In this document: piece after piece, positions 12,310 through 24,723 of the stretch
Numbering within the stretch: the first letter of the stretch is position 1
Layout: the number at the start of each line of letters is the position of its first letter
Assembly (NCBI GenBank): GCA_904066235.2
Contig: CAJFCV020000001.1
Span: forward strand, 4,836,001 to 4,900,000
From: Bursaphelenchus xylophilus
Lineage: Eukaryota; Nematoda; Chromadorea; Rhabditida; Aphelenchoididae
Length of the DNA: 64,000 nucleotides
Reading direction: 5' to 3'
The notes under the pieces: generated by a model
The model's input: only the letters and a program-made list of their open reading frames with translations
Told to the model about the DNA's origin: nothing
The model's database searches: none
Made by a program: the position numbers and the translations under genes

Positions 12310-15300
12310 ATGATGGATGTGATAAATCTGGACAGTGTTATTATTCGATTATCCAACTTTCCATTGGATTGTTCGCCTAGTCAGGATGTTTTTAATGAGC
12401 TCGATGGTCTATTCTCACACTTGGAGAACTGTTGTCGCGCGGAAATTGAGGAATGCAGGTGGGTTTCGACATTTTTTTGATTATTCTCGATTTTAGGGCT
12501 AAACAGCAATATTTTTTGATTTTTCCGGTTAAAAAATAGTCATGTAAAATTCGCACAACTGTAGTTTTTCTCTTCTGACTATTGATTGACAGCTTTGGGT
12601 TTATTTTTTTCTAAATATTGGCGTTCTTCGGACACCTTATGGAGAACCTAAATTATTCAAAGATGTATAACACCCTTTTAAAAACCTGTATTCAGGCTTC
12701 CTCGATACCTTGAGCTGACATGCGACTCCAAATTGATATTTATGCGGGTATTGAGCTTGCGAAAAGCATTGGAGTCAGGCATTCAACTTGATCTGGACGA
12801 AAAATACAACGAAACGCATAGTGCAATATGGAAGGTACTAAAAATGAGCTTCGAAGAGGACATCAGACGAGTGGAAGCTAGTCTAGGTATGGTTTTGTTT
12901 TATTTTTCGGGCTTTAGAAGTATATTTTTTCTACCATCAATCTTGGCTATGGATAATATAATTTCCCTCCAAATTTTAGGTCTTGTTGGTGCCGTTGGAG
13001 AGTTGTTAATTTTATATGTGAACGTATACAATATCCGCCGAGAAAAGGCCTATACCGATACGATTCGGGCCATTGGCAATTTGCTGACGAACCTGACCTT
13101 TGGAAATAGCCAAAGTAAAAAAAGATTATGTGCTCATTATGGATTTTTGGAGACTGTGACTCAGGTTATCGATGAAATTCCGGAAATGACTCAGGTATTA
13201 ATGTGTGGAGTGCTTCATAAACACTTTTGTTTTGTGATTTGTGTTTCAGCATTAAAAAATTTTTGTGTTCACTTGTTTTGCTTGAATTTCCCGTGTCATT
13301 TTGCTGCTGATTGCTTATTTACCGCCTTCGCCACATTTCTCTCCTCGTTCTTGTTTTGCTTTCCCTTTCTATTCTCAGAAACGTAATCCAATCGAATCCT
13401 ATTTTGCAGGCATATGGCGCGCTTATTCGAAATCTGTCCTGGAATGCGGACATGGGGATGATGTTGGCCCTTCAAAAAACGGTGCAGCCTTTGGCCATGG
13501 CCTCAGTCAAACTCTATAAACAAAAACTTGACCGAAATTCTCATGAAGAACAAAAGTGTTTACACTCGACTTTTGCCGCGCTCTGGAATCTGGCCGGACA
13601 TTCGACCGAAAATAAGCGAGCGATCTGCGAAACGCCACTTTTTATCCCATATCTTGTCGCCCAACTCAACACCGAGCCCGAAGCCACAGCCTTTGTTGAA
13701 AATGCCTCAGGCGTCTTGAAATACATCGCGGCAATCATTGCCACCTCGCCGCATTTATTGAAAATAGCGCATGAAGCGAAAATTGTCCGTCATCTCATCG
13801 ATCTCCTCAACTCGAGCTCATTTACTGTGATTATTAACGCCCTGGGCGCACTGTGTCATCTAGTCGCGAGGGATGAAAAAACACAAATGAGAATTTTCAA
13901 CAGCGAACAGGCAGGTGTAATATTGGAGAGTTTGAAGAATTCCGCGAGAGAGGACGTCAGAAACGCGGTGAAAACGGTCTTAACCCACTTGAACAGCAGT
14001 CATATAGCCGCGTATGCAATGACAATGCCGAATTCGAGGAACGGAAGAAGCGGATATTTCAATAGCCTAAGGGGAATGAGCTCATCCTATGGGCCAGACG
14101 ATCCTCAACGATCGCTCTTGCAGAGGCGAACACAACATCATCAATCCACGTTGCCAAGAAAAACGGATTTTTATACATTAAGAGCACGAGAAAACAGCCC
14201 CAAGCTTGCAACACCACCTGTAAATATGGCACCGAGTATTGCGCAGATTGACCAAACAAATCCGGCAGCCGAACCGGAGATTGTGCTGCAAGCTGGCCTA
14301 GGGTTTAGCGACAGCACTTTGGCCACTAGAAATGGAAGTTTTCAATCCATTTCGGGCGATGTCCCCTCGAATTGGAAGAGTAATATGACGACGACTAGAA
14401 ACAGTGGAAACCAATCACCCTCATCGCCGTCAGATCTGCCAGACAGTCCAAGTCACTATTCCAAATTCAGCGACGATGAGAGCCAATTCTTTGAGCAAAA
14501 GAAGGAGGAGAAAGTGGAGAAGAAAGAGAAGAAATTACTGCAATCAGCGATCGCTTCAGCGTTGCCAAAGCCCAGCAGGCTGAGGGAGAAGCAGGAGAAT
14601 AATCTTGGGAAGAGCTCAGGTAAGAAGAGAAGTTCTTTGGAGCTTAGAAATTGTTGTTAAAGTGAAGCGATTAATGTGTTATACTCTGTGAATGCAATTC
14701 TAGATTCTGGAGAGAGAATTCTGGATAAATGTATTGCAAGAGTCATCCCGAAACCAAAGAGAAATCGGAATCCCGTGGAAGGAATGCCCAGCGATCAAAT
14801 GAAAAAGTAATTGCACTTTCGAACTGACGATCTTCCCTTATTTTTTTCAAGGACAATAGCTCAAGTACACTTTTCAGTAGCTCCATCCTAGTGCATCCAA
14901 ACACCACCGAAAAACTTCGAGACGCGTCTAATCTGGAGCCTCCGGATGAGTCAAACGAGTTTGACAATATTTCTGAAGACAATTTCAATTTGGTTGACTT
15001 GCCCAACACGTCGTTTCATCAACTGCCATCTGACATTGATGTTGAGTTGAGTGCGGAGAGATTGGTTATTGATTGCTCGAGTATTTCGTTGAAACCAGTG
15101 AAAAATGGAACGCAGAAAAGGTATGGTTTAAGGGTATTCAAGAGGATTATGGTGTATGGAGCCTAGGCATGCAAAGGCCGTCTCGAACGGTCGATTTCAG
15201 CGATCTTCGGAGAGTTTTTTTGGGCTCAAATCCTAAGTGGAGATTGCTGAAATTATCTATTATAGAGAGGCTTTGTTGTATATATTCAACGCTCGAATAA

Positions 15301-15486
15301 GACTGATCTTTCAGCAGCTACGCATATGGCCGAATTCCTGAGCCCAAACGTCTGACCACCGGCCAGAAATCGGCGGCTCGAGTTCCCCCATTCAATTACA
15401 AGTTCCCTCCTCAAAAGACGCTGGACAAAGCCCCCAAACCGAAAATGAACACAAAATTCGGAGAGTTCACTCTGACTGATTTGTAA
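12310..15486 (+). CDS. apr-1: APC / APR-1 armadillo-repeat protein
   Basis: APC family scaffold of the Wnt/beta-catenin pathway, also found at junctions and microtubules. Exons are 12310-12458, 12696-12886, 12980-13194, 13410-14619, 14704-14806, 14878-15120 and 15315-15486, all in phase (about 760 residues). Armadillo repeats fill roughly residues 115-385. The APC-specific blocks are NLLTNLTFGNSQSKKRLC, ALIRNLSWNAD, ALWNLAGHSTENKRAIC and SGVLKYIAAIIATSPH. The rest is Ser/Pro-rich with acidic patches, and the C-terminus ends FTLTDL. Known 15- or 20-residue beta-catenin repeats are not obvious, as in other short nematode APCs. The start is uncertain, because in-frame sequence is open back to 12139 and an acceptor lies at 12183. 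An AATAAA signal is at 15571. The last acceptor is a CAGCAG tandem. Confidence 0.93.
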
Positions 15487-18400
15487 CTTTTAACCTTGCC
15501 AAATACTCGATTTTCCGGGTGTAAATTTTCAAGTGCTAATACTGATTTCAACGGTGCTCAACGCCATATAAATAAAATGTGAATAACTAACGCCATCTTA
15601 AAATTTTTGTGCTTTAGTAACAGTAGGGGATATATTGCCTCCTAGTAAAAGTAATCGTCTGTTTTCTCCGATTACGCATCCTGAGTTACGTCTGTGGGAG
15701 TCAAATGACTTGAAATTGCAGGCTTTATGGTAGAATATAGAAAACAAGCGAAAGAATGGATTCCAGGTAGACCTTGTTTATCGTAATAGTGAAATAAGGT
15801 TGTTTTGGAAAGGTGAAAACAAAGTAATTACGTCAATTTTGAAGTGAGTTGAAATGATGGGCTAGGATTTAGGATTTTGCCAGAATTTTGCGTGAGATTT
15901 GCCTTTAAGCTGCTAAAATTGACAGTCCTAAGCCGGTATTATTGTAACCATCGGTTACTAGAACTCAATTATTTCTGTAGATCCTCTGTCTTTGTACTCA
16001 TCTTCCCGAAATCGCATGTTTTGGCTTGTTGTCGGATCCAAAATATAATAGCCAATTCCTCTGCTCGTTGTGGGAACCGTTGCGATTAATTGGCCAATTG
16101 CTCGTCCTCATTGTTCCGAGAGATGAAGGTCGTGGTGGCCTCTAATTGAGCCTTTACCTCGGGTGGGATTAAAGCGCGAAAATATTTATTGTAAGCGAAA
16201 GTTTTTGCGCGCTTTATCTCAAGGTATTCATTCATTCCTCAGTCACCTTCCGTTACGGGTGAGAGCAGCGGAAATATGCATTCGTCAAGTTCGACGACTC
16301 TCACTCGCACGGATTTATAATTGTATAAGTTGAGAGTGCGATATCCGATATCGTAGGGGAACAGAAAACTTATGACTTATAGTAGTCATTTTGGTTACAC
16401 TTCTAAGGTTATGGCTGTGTTTCAGGCTGCCGAGAGCTCTAGGGAATCAATCAGTAAACAATGTTTTGCCGGTTAGTCATAACCGTTCCTTTTACTTTCC
16501 ATCAACAAAGTCGTTGAAAGAATAAATCCAAGAGTTTTACTACTCTCTGATTCTTTTCATTTCCCTTTTCACACAGCCGGTATAACGCCCCGCAAACAGC
16601 TCGCATGGATCTTTCGCTGATGACCTTAAACTTGTGAAATTATCTAATAAAAAATGGCGTTTTTCTCCAGATTCCGTTCGTCTTTCGCATTCTTTTCCGG
16701 CTTATGGATGGGGAATTGGAACGAGCGGAGAACTTGAAATCAACGGGTTTGTTTGTGCTGATAAGCATCAGTGAAGCCTCCGGGTTCGCTGTGGAAGTGT
16801 AGGAATTTTTTTAGAGCTGCCAAAAATTGGAACGGGAGATGGGGTTTTTTAATAGTGAAAGTGTTATATTTAGGGCTCTTTTACCATTTTATTTTTATTT
16901 CTCCTATAAGTCATTGATCAAAACATTCTGCGGTACAATTTCCCGTAATCTCCGATATCTCCCACATGTCATTCACACCTAACCTGCCGCAAATCTTCCC
17001 ATCATCCCTCTTTCCCATTATGCTAATCCGAATCGATCCATCTTCAATTTTTTTGACGTGGAATATCTGGTTTGTTTGACGGTTACTGGGTGATGTATAC
17101 ATTTTATATTCAACGGTCACTCTTTATTGTTCGGAACAAACGATAAGAACCAGGAAATGGAGAGGAGGATCATGATGATCTTTGATGTTATTGTCTGCGT
17201 GGTTTTATTTATTTGAGAGATTGGGATGTCGCAGTTGATTGGGCTTGATATCGGTTGTCCTTACAATATTTTTTTTTTGTTGATCAGCTCCCATTTTGTA
17301 TGGGAAACTGTGTTAAAGAAGTTGTGAACCAGACCATATCTCATCACTTCACAATAGACTGCTTAGATTACCTCAAAAAATTCGGAGGAAATTGTGAAAG
17401 AATTGCCTTTGAGCACTGCCAGCCTCAAAGCATTCTTTCCTATCTGCCTTTTGTGGCGTATTTTCAAGTTGCTCTCTTATCAGCGGCATTGAATTTTTCT
17501 AACTATTTCGTAATTCAGGTCATAATTCACAAACTAAGGGCCACCATTTCGCCAATGCCTTAGGCTGCATGAAATTCCTCCAACTTTTAAATTTCCTTTT
17601 CCCCAAACCCGTTGACAAATTTGTTTCCAAAAAAGGGAAATAAATATTTAGCGATCTGCTCTGATTGTCGGATCGTTGACGCGTATGCGTCGCTTTCCCG
17701 ATTAATTGGCTTCAATGTTCGAGAAGCGCGCCTTTACGCAAATTTCATTCTGGAACGGAGTTTAAAGCCTTTTTCGGTTATTTATAAAATCATTTATCTT
17801 TGATCTAATCTCCATGACTTTGATGAGAAGGTCAAGAACATTGTGGACGCTTATTAGATGTGTTTATTTACCCGCCTTTCATTAACATCTCGTGCAGGAA
17901 TGCCTGTGCAAATATTTCGGGAATGAGTCAGCGATAAACACTCTAAACGGGGCTCTTATTACCCCCCTTTCTTCTTTACCGATTTCCAGGACCCATACCG
18001 GAGGATTTACATATTTATTGCCTTTGTCCGAGGTCTCCCTTTTCCAGGCGCTGTTTATTTTTTGGGAAGGTCAGGAGGGCATGGCTGATTCATGAAGGGA
18101 AATTTTGCTTGTAGAGTTAACTTGTAGCGAATGTGAAAAGCTCGGATTGCGATGAAGATTGCCGGGAATTTAGCTTTACATTAAAAAAATATGAATTTTT
18201 TTGCTCAAGATTTGCATGGACCGCCTCAATTATTATTCACACAAGTTGATTTGGCCACTGAATCACTAAGATCTGTCTAAAAAAGTAACTGCTTTGACTG
18301 TTTCTCCAAGTGTTTCAATCCAAGAAAAATGACTATTTTTCAAAAGTCCATTTACATCTTATTATGTACATTTTGAGATACTTACCTCCTCGAATACCGT

Positions 18401-20269
18401 GGTCACAGAATATTTTGCACGTGATCTTTGCTCATTTACTCTTACAATCCCAGCTTTAGACCATAAGCTCTCCGCTAATTCCCGGTGAATCCTCGACTCG
18501 CGTTTTTATGCAGTCTGCGTTTTTTCTGCGTTTTGACTTCTTCATTTTCATCCGAAAACATTCGAATGGGGTCATCCCGCAATTACCTTACTCAACCATT
18601 CGGATTCAAGGTTGGAAGGGGATGTTCAATATCGAAATTTCGGCGATTTTAAAAAGCGTGAAAACATGGAGAGTGTCTAGAATTTTTTTGATTCAGTAAA
18701 ATTGACTTTCGTATGAAAAGTTGAGGTTATGCTAGGGAAAACAAAAAGTTGAAACGGAAAAGTTCAAAGCGCCACGCTCACAATTATCACATTTTGCGGA
18801 TGCCTAGCTCCGGTTATGATACTGTACTCTAATCTCATTTTCTTGACCTTTTATAAGCCTATAATCCCACTGGTCATTCCGTGACTCAACCCGCTCTTTT
18901 CTCTCGAATCCAATTCCCGAATATTTGCATTTTTTATGGCCCAACCATTTGACCTATCCCCCGTCCGTCACCTTGAGGTGGTTACTCACGTTGGAAATAT
19001 TTTCCCTACAAAAATAAATCAAAATTTTTCGCGGCAATAAAAAAAGTTGAATTCCGCGGAGAACGGTGCCGAATAAAAATAGATGGGATTTTCGTTGAGG
19101 TGAGGTGGTTTTTCGGGATGCAACGATCCGCATCTCGTCGTTGTAATACTCGAAATCAGAGGGAGAGGGGAGTTCAAAAAAGTTTTTCTGGAAAGGGTAA
19201 AGGATGGATGATTTATGTTGACTGGCGTTTGGATTGATTGGGATTTTATCTTGATTTTACGGACTGCTGAATACTGTCACAGGACTGCAACAAGTGCGAC
19301 GAATCATGGGACTTTTTTGCGCTTAAAATTTATTTTCGGGAAATTTGAAGTTGTTTGTTATAGAGAGGTTTCGGTTTACGACAGTTGTGCAATGGTTTGT
19401 TATACATAATTTCCGATGTATTAGGTCGTGATATGTTCTTACAAAATTGAAAATTTCCATGTTTCCCACTGATTTTCTCTGGTCCCTCTCCTTCTTTCAC
19501 CTCGTCTCCCTTTATTTACCCCTCATTATAACCGTGGCTAATTTTACGGGCATTCCTTTCGAATCACAATAACATTCCCGTTCATTTCGACCTCTCCTTG
19601 TCTCGAAACCGAATGCCATCCGCGGAATTTTGCGATAATTCCCTTATCGCCAAAACCTCAACCACTTTTAATGTCCATTATTTTCCCATTCTTCCACTTC
19701 TTTTCGTTTTACGCGCTTGATACAAAAACGGAGTGAGCAAACAGTTCAGAGCCTCGGGCATGTATGTACTCATCCATTCTTTTCGCGACAAAAATTCTCG
19801 AGACTCTTAGCTCTCTTTTACGGGGAGGAGAGATTCGAGAGCCCAATTTTTGAATTTTTATATCAGATTTCGGGTAATTTTATATGTTTTTGCAGCTGAA
19901 CACGGAAATTGCTTTTGCTGGATTTTACAAAAAAAATTTTGGCTGGGGATTTTACGGCTAATTTCGCAGTGAAATATGGCTCTGAATGTACTTTTTTTGG
20001 TTATTTTTTCATTAATATGTAAATCGCTACTGCTTTACTATTGTAATGTGTTTACCCATGCAATTTCGAGAATATTCCCGCGGATTATCGTTTTGTAATC
20101 TCCACTGCCTCAGGCGTTATTTTGCTTTTTTTGTTTTTACGGAACTCCGTTTGATTTTGTAGGTGAAATAGGATTTTTTATGAAACAGTTACTCTTAATG
20201 GCGTATTTTACACGAGCTTTGGGCTTCCTTATTTTCAAATTTTATGTTAAATTTTTTCGTATTTTAGCT
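15487..20269. other. Long, largely non-coding interval
   Basis: About 4.8 kb lie between the APC homologue and the LIM gene, both on the plus strand. It has the look of regulatory intergenic DNA or a long 5' intron. The only coding hint is a Cys-containing candidate at 17157-17518, listed separately. No RNA gene, tandem repeat or transposon end was recognised. Confidence 0.5.
17157..17518 (+). CDS. Weak candidate: small secreted Cys-rich protein (partial)
   Basis: An ATG at 17157 starts a short hydrophobic stretch (IMMIFDVIVCV). It can be joined across a GTTTTA...GATCAG intron (17202-17287) in phase to an exon with cysteines spaced CxxxC...C...NC...HC, ending at a CAG|GT donor at 17518. No further exon could be found and I do not recognise a family. 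The donor is non-standard, so this may be chance. Confidence 0.22.
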
Positions 20270-22049
20270 ATGGCGGACGACAGTCATCGTCGATTGCTGA
20301 ATGAATTGAATAGTTTGAATATTCGGGCTCAACGAAATAATAATAATGGCACTACGTTATATGAGCAGTTCAAAAAGTTGGAAGACTTTGAAGCCAAGAA
20401 GAGGAGCGAAAAGGATCCGCCACCGAAAGATCCCAAGAAAGTCATCACAAAAGATGAGGCACAAAAATTGAGAGAGTCGGTATGAATTCTTTATTTGGCG
20501 TATTTTATCGCAAAAATATATTTTTTTCTATTTTTTCCCTTCGCCTGTCAAAATAAATACATTTTTGAACTAACAAATATTTGAAGGTTCTTCGAGCCAA
20601 CCGACCAGTCAATCCTTGGTTTACATCGGAAGATATAAATCGTTACAAGAATTTGACTTCTCCCACAAACATTGATATGGCATCACCAAGATCTGCAGCG
20701 TCCCCTTCGCCTGTCCGGAAGGTTGATCCCAGGCCGGAGCCACTTTATTCTCCACCGGAGAAAAGATTCGAATCCGTGCAAAAGGAAAGACGCATCCCGG
20801 TTAGAGTTGTAAGTAATTGAAGCAGTAGGTCTGTGTAAGGGAATTCACAGTTGGAGATGTTGCTTTTATGCTGCAATCTTGATCTACATTTGGTATCAGT
20901 GAAAATATTTTTCTCTGATCGTCTCTCCATATTTTCGGGTCTTTCTCGTCTGTAAAGATGGTTAAATATGCATATATCTCGGCTGAGTTGCGGTTATAAG
21001 ACACCAAGTGGTATCTTTTGGTGCAGTGACAAAACAGATTATTTTTAGGAACGAACTGAGCACCACTATGAGAACCCACAACCCAAAAAGTCTGAGCCGT
21101 TGAGGTCAGTGTTGAACACCAAGCCCCAAATGAAACGACTGGTTGATTTTGTCCCTTCGGTTCAACGTGGAGTACCCAATCGAAACATGACACAGACAAT
21201 TGAGAACTTCACACATTTGAAAGAGCTGGAATTGATTGAAGCTGAAACTCAGAAACGTAAAGTCAGACTGGAACAGCACATGGAAAGGCAGAAGAACACA
21301 GCCAACAGTGACGGGCGATCTTCCGCTTCTACCTATTACTTTGTGAGCAATTTGAAAATACTTTTTTTTGTTTGTTGACAATCTTGTTCAAGGACATATA
21401 AAACGTCACTGTCGATTATCACCGTTCTTTGTAAAACTTCTCTATTCATTTTCAGAGCGATGACAGCTCCGAATCTCCATCGAAATGTGAAGATATTTAT
21501 GTGCAAAGGAGTCAACTGCCAAAATGTGAAAATTGCTTTAGCACCATCAACGATGTTGTAAGTTTGGCTTTTAAATAGAGAAAAGGGACTACACCTTTAC
21601 GTTTTACCTTGAATTTAAAGAGGAAAGGCATAGCATAAAGACAGCTTTTACAAGATCTATTTCAGATCCTTCAAGCGTTGGGAAAAAGTTTCCATCCGAC
21701 TTGTTTCCGGTGTTATCATTGTAATATGTGCTTGGACGGGATTCCCTTTGCTTCCGATGCAAATGACCGTGTTTATTGCGTGCCTGATTACGAAAAATTG
21801 TTTGTCCCAATTTGTACAAGGTGTCAGGATCCCGTCAATCTGAATGGAGTGAGTTGAAAACATGTTTTAAACCGCGTCAGACATGCATGCGTATTTTACA
21901 AACAAAATAATTTCTCTTGTCACCGTGTTTAGAAGCCAATTCCCAAATCGCTGAGCCCAATGTACACAGATATCATGAAGAATCAGTCCAGAGTCAACGA
22001 TTTCTCATATTCTCAGCCCAACCCTTGGTCACACAATTATCGGCGATAA
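20270..22049 (+). CDS. Single-LIM protein, Ajuba/LIMD1/zyxin-like LIM domain
   Basis: Likely an adaptor at junctions or in the cytoplasm. Six exons are 20270-20479, 20587-20808, 21049-21342, 21456-21557, 21666-21848 and 21933-22049. All introns are phase 0, giving 375 residues. The N-terminal two thirds are charged and Pro/Ser-rich, with a coiled-coil-like segment around 215-235. One LIM domain spans residues 266-317, with zinc ligands C266-C269-H286-C289-C292-C295-C314-D317. Its core ILQALGKSFHPTCFRC and the CLDGIPF block closely match the middle LIM of vertebrate Ajuba/LIMD1/WTIP. A second LIM starts (C326, C329) but is cut off by a short tail. Family members normally carry three LIMs, so this gene is shortened or lineage-modified. 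The ATG sits just after TTTTAG. Confidence 0.85.
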
Positions 22050-22447
22050 ATTCCAACTGTAAATTATTCCTCAAATCCTCTTTTTTACTGCCCATTCATA
22101 CTGCTGCGATGAAAATTTTTTAATTTCTTTTAACTGTAACCTTATCTTTTCGTTAGAGCTCAAACCTTTATCTTTTATTCTCTATTTCTTCGCGTTAATC
22201 TGGTCTTCCTTCAGCTTCCATACAATGCTACTGTCCCACTTGTTGCAAAAGTCTAAATGTTGATTGAACATACAATTTTCGGAGATATTACCGGTGAAAT
22301 AAAAATTTATTTTCAAACAGTTTGGTTGGTAAGATATTGAAATTAACCCATGTGATTCGATTGCTTTCGACAGAGAAATACAACATAAGCGTATGACGGG
22401 ACATGCTTATCATTATCTATAAATATTTATTGGCCAATCCCTTCATA
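22050..22447. other. 3' flank of LIM gene with a LIM-like remnant
   Basis: After the LIM gene stop there is an acceptor-like CTTCAG at 22214. The next 53 nt, in one frame, encode a Cys cluster (CYCPTCC) ending in a stop at 22267. It resembles the H-x2-C-x2-C-x2-C part of a LIM domain with one residue missing. It is not in phase with the upstream exon, so it may be a decayed exon. Confidence 0.25.
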
Positions 22448-23837
22448 CACTGCTCCACGAAATGATAGACGCACCCTGTTTTTAGCGATTATCTTCCTTG
22501 TACTAAATGATATCGAATAATGTTCAACAGATGAAATGTGACAAATTAAACGAGAAATCATGTCCCGTAGCAATTTTGGAACAACATTTTGTCTTGACTG
22601 AGATATGACAATTTTCGACTTTTTTGGGGTCCACAAAATGATAGACGCAATTAAGTAATTTTTTGTTTATTTAAAAGAATTTTGAGTCAACCTGCTCTTA
22701 TTACACTTCCTCGTGTTCTCTGTAGTATTAGAAAGGTAATTACATTTATATCCGCCGTACTTCATCGACGCAGTGGCCTTATGAGCCATTTCCGACCTTG
22801 TACATGAGGTAAATATTCGGTTTGAAAAAAAAATTGATTAACGATTTGGCTTTCGCCAAAAAACCATCTTAAACCATCATAGATTACTAGTAGCAAATAT
22901 AAGACATAAAATAAACCAATACCGATTCGCTTGAAGTCATTTAATCGACCATTAAGTTACCGTATACCTTCTACAGTAACCTTCAAAGGCTCTAAAGGTA
23001 CAGAAGATTACTATCGATGGCAATTTTTTGCTCAGAAAATTAAACTCAGCATGTTAACAAACCTAAAACCGCAACTTATTGCCTGCTTAAATGTCATGGT
23101 GATTGACAGATGATTGATTAAAGATAAACGTGTAAAAACAAGCCTATTTTTGTGAACTTTTTTTTGTCGAACGACGTTACCGACCAAATTTATTCTGTAA
23201 CGGCTGATGATTAAAACATTACGTTTTCAGGCATGCTCAGTTCGAATTTGCAAATCAAATTTTGCCATTCTCTTTATTCGCCTTGTTATTTCGGGGGTCT
23301 AAAAGTATTAAGGTAGCTACTTGTTGAAGATGATATGCCAAGAAAATCCTTGGGATCCTTGAGCAAGCCGTTTTTTTTCATCAGTGAGATCTACACGTAT
23401 AATCTTAATAGTATTAGCTAGTTTTTCGCCCAAGAAAACGGCCTAACCTACAGTTTTTTTCAAACCGAATATTTACCTCATGCACAAGGTCGGAAATGGC
23501 TCATAAGGCCACTCCGTCGATGAAGTACGGCGGATATGAATGTAATTACCTTTCTAATACTACAGAGAACACGAGGAAGTGTAATAACAGCAGGTTGACT
23601 CAAAATTCTTTTAAATAAACAAAAAATTACTTAATTGCGTCTATCATTTTGTGGACCCCAAAAAAGTCGAAAATTGTCATATCTCAGTCAAGACAAAATG
23701 TTGTCCCAAAATTGCTGCGGGACATGATTTCTCGTTTAATTTGTCACATTTCATCTGTTGAACATTATTCGATATCATTTAGTACAAGGAAGATAATCGC
23801 TAAAAACAGGGTGCGTCTATCATTTCGTGGAGCAGTG
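22448..23837. mobile_element. Tc1/mariner-type foldback MITE
   Basis: The element is flanked by TA on both sides (22446-22447 and 23838-23839) and begins CACTGCTCCACGAAATGATA, with the exact complement at its right end. The arms 22448-22831 and 23454-23837 (384 bp each) are almost perfect inverted repeats. Within each arm the motif ATGATAGACGCA occurs twice, about 180 bp apart, like the IR/DR transposase-binding layout of some Tc1-like elements. The 620-bp core has no transposase, so the element is non-autonomous. Confidence 0.9.
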
Positions 23838-23879
23838 TATAAATTGGTGTTTTGAAGTCGGAATTCTTTTGTGAAAAAG

Positions 23880-24357
23880 ATGAAATTGTGGTTAGTTCTG
23901 AGCTCTATATATTTTCTTATCAAAATGTCCGAACAAGGAGTCATAGACGTTGGTAGGTTTTTTATTTATAGTAGAGTAAACGGTTAGTTTACACACATGG
24001 GATTCTTCAGTTAAAAAAGCTAAAGGCCTTTCCTTTACAGTGAAACCTCTCTACAATGCATTCCCATACAAAGAAAGCTTACAATAACGAAAAAACTTTG
24101 CTTACAATTCGATTTCAGAGGTTCAAAGAGTATTTTTTTGATAAAATTGTACAGCACATACTTGTAAAACAATTAATTTTTCAGTCCCTCTGTATTCGTT
24201 ATACACATTTTTGCTCTTATTTGCGCATTTAGATCCAACGGATTTTCAAGGAAATTGCCTAGAAGATTACTGTGATACAGGATGTCGGAGAATTGGATTT
24301 CCTGGAGGAAAATGCCTGAAATGGGGATGTGAATGCAACCCACCCAAACATCAATGA
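23880..24357 (+). CDS. Defensin-like secreted peptide (CS-alpha-beta cysteine pattern)
   Basis: A small secreted, probably antimicrobial, peptide precursor of 65 residues. Exon 1 (23880-23952) encodes a hydrophobic signal peptide. Exon 2 (24233-24357) encodes the mature region, joined in phase 1 across a GTAGGT...TTTAG intron. Six cysteines are spaced C33-x4-C38-x3-C42-x9-C52-x4-C57-x1-C59, the invertebrate-defensin signature. A gamma-core-like GGKCLKWGC turn is also present. The protein is too short to stand out by length, but signal peptide, spacing, stop and an AATAAA at 24467 agree. The same fold also occurs in scorpion channel blockers, so the activity is not certain. The start codon lies 42 bp from the end of the Tc1-type MITE, whose arm may form part of the promoter. 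Confidence 0.8.
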
Positions 24358-24723
24358 TGCTGTGCGACATATTTTGGTAGGATACAAATCTATCAAAGAG
24401 AACGTTCATTGGTCTTTACTGTGTTTGCAAAGCTATTTCAACTTTTATATTTTCCACTTTATTTCGAATAAAACTCTAGATTTTGGTTAGGATTACAATC
24501 ATTTGGGGGGAGTATTGTGACTACAATTGAATTATATGTACGTACAACCATAAGCTCATTGTTCCTGTTCATTATTACCTACAATTTTCTGCTTAAAAAG
24601 TTACATGCCTAAGGCCAAATTTCGGAAAATACCCGTAAAATTCCAATAAAATGCAAAAAAAAAAGAAAATTTGAAAGACAATGTAAGAGTTGCATATGTC
24701 CGAGGCAGATTTTTCTTGATTCC

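Noticed and set aside
16911..17120. Minus-strand frame with four cysteines, preceded by a signal-peptide-like MILLSISWFLSFV
   Set aside because: The two parts are in different frames and would need an intron of about 20 nt; no acceptable splice pair was found.
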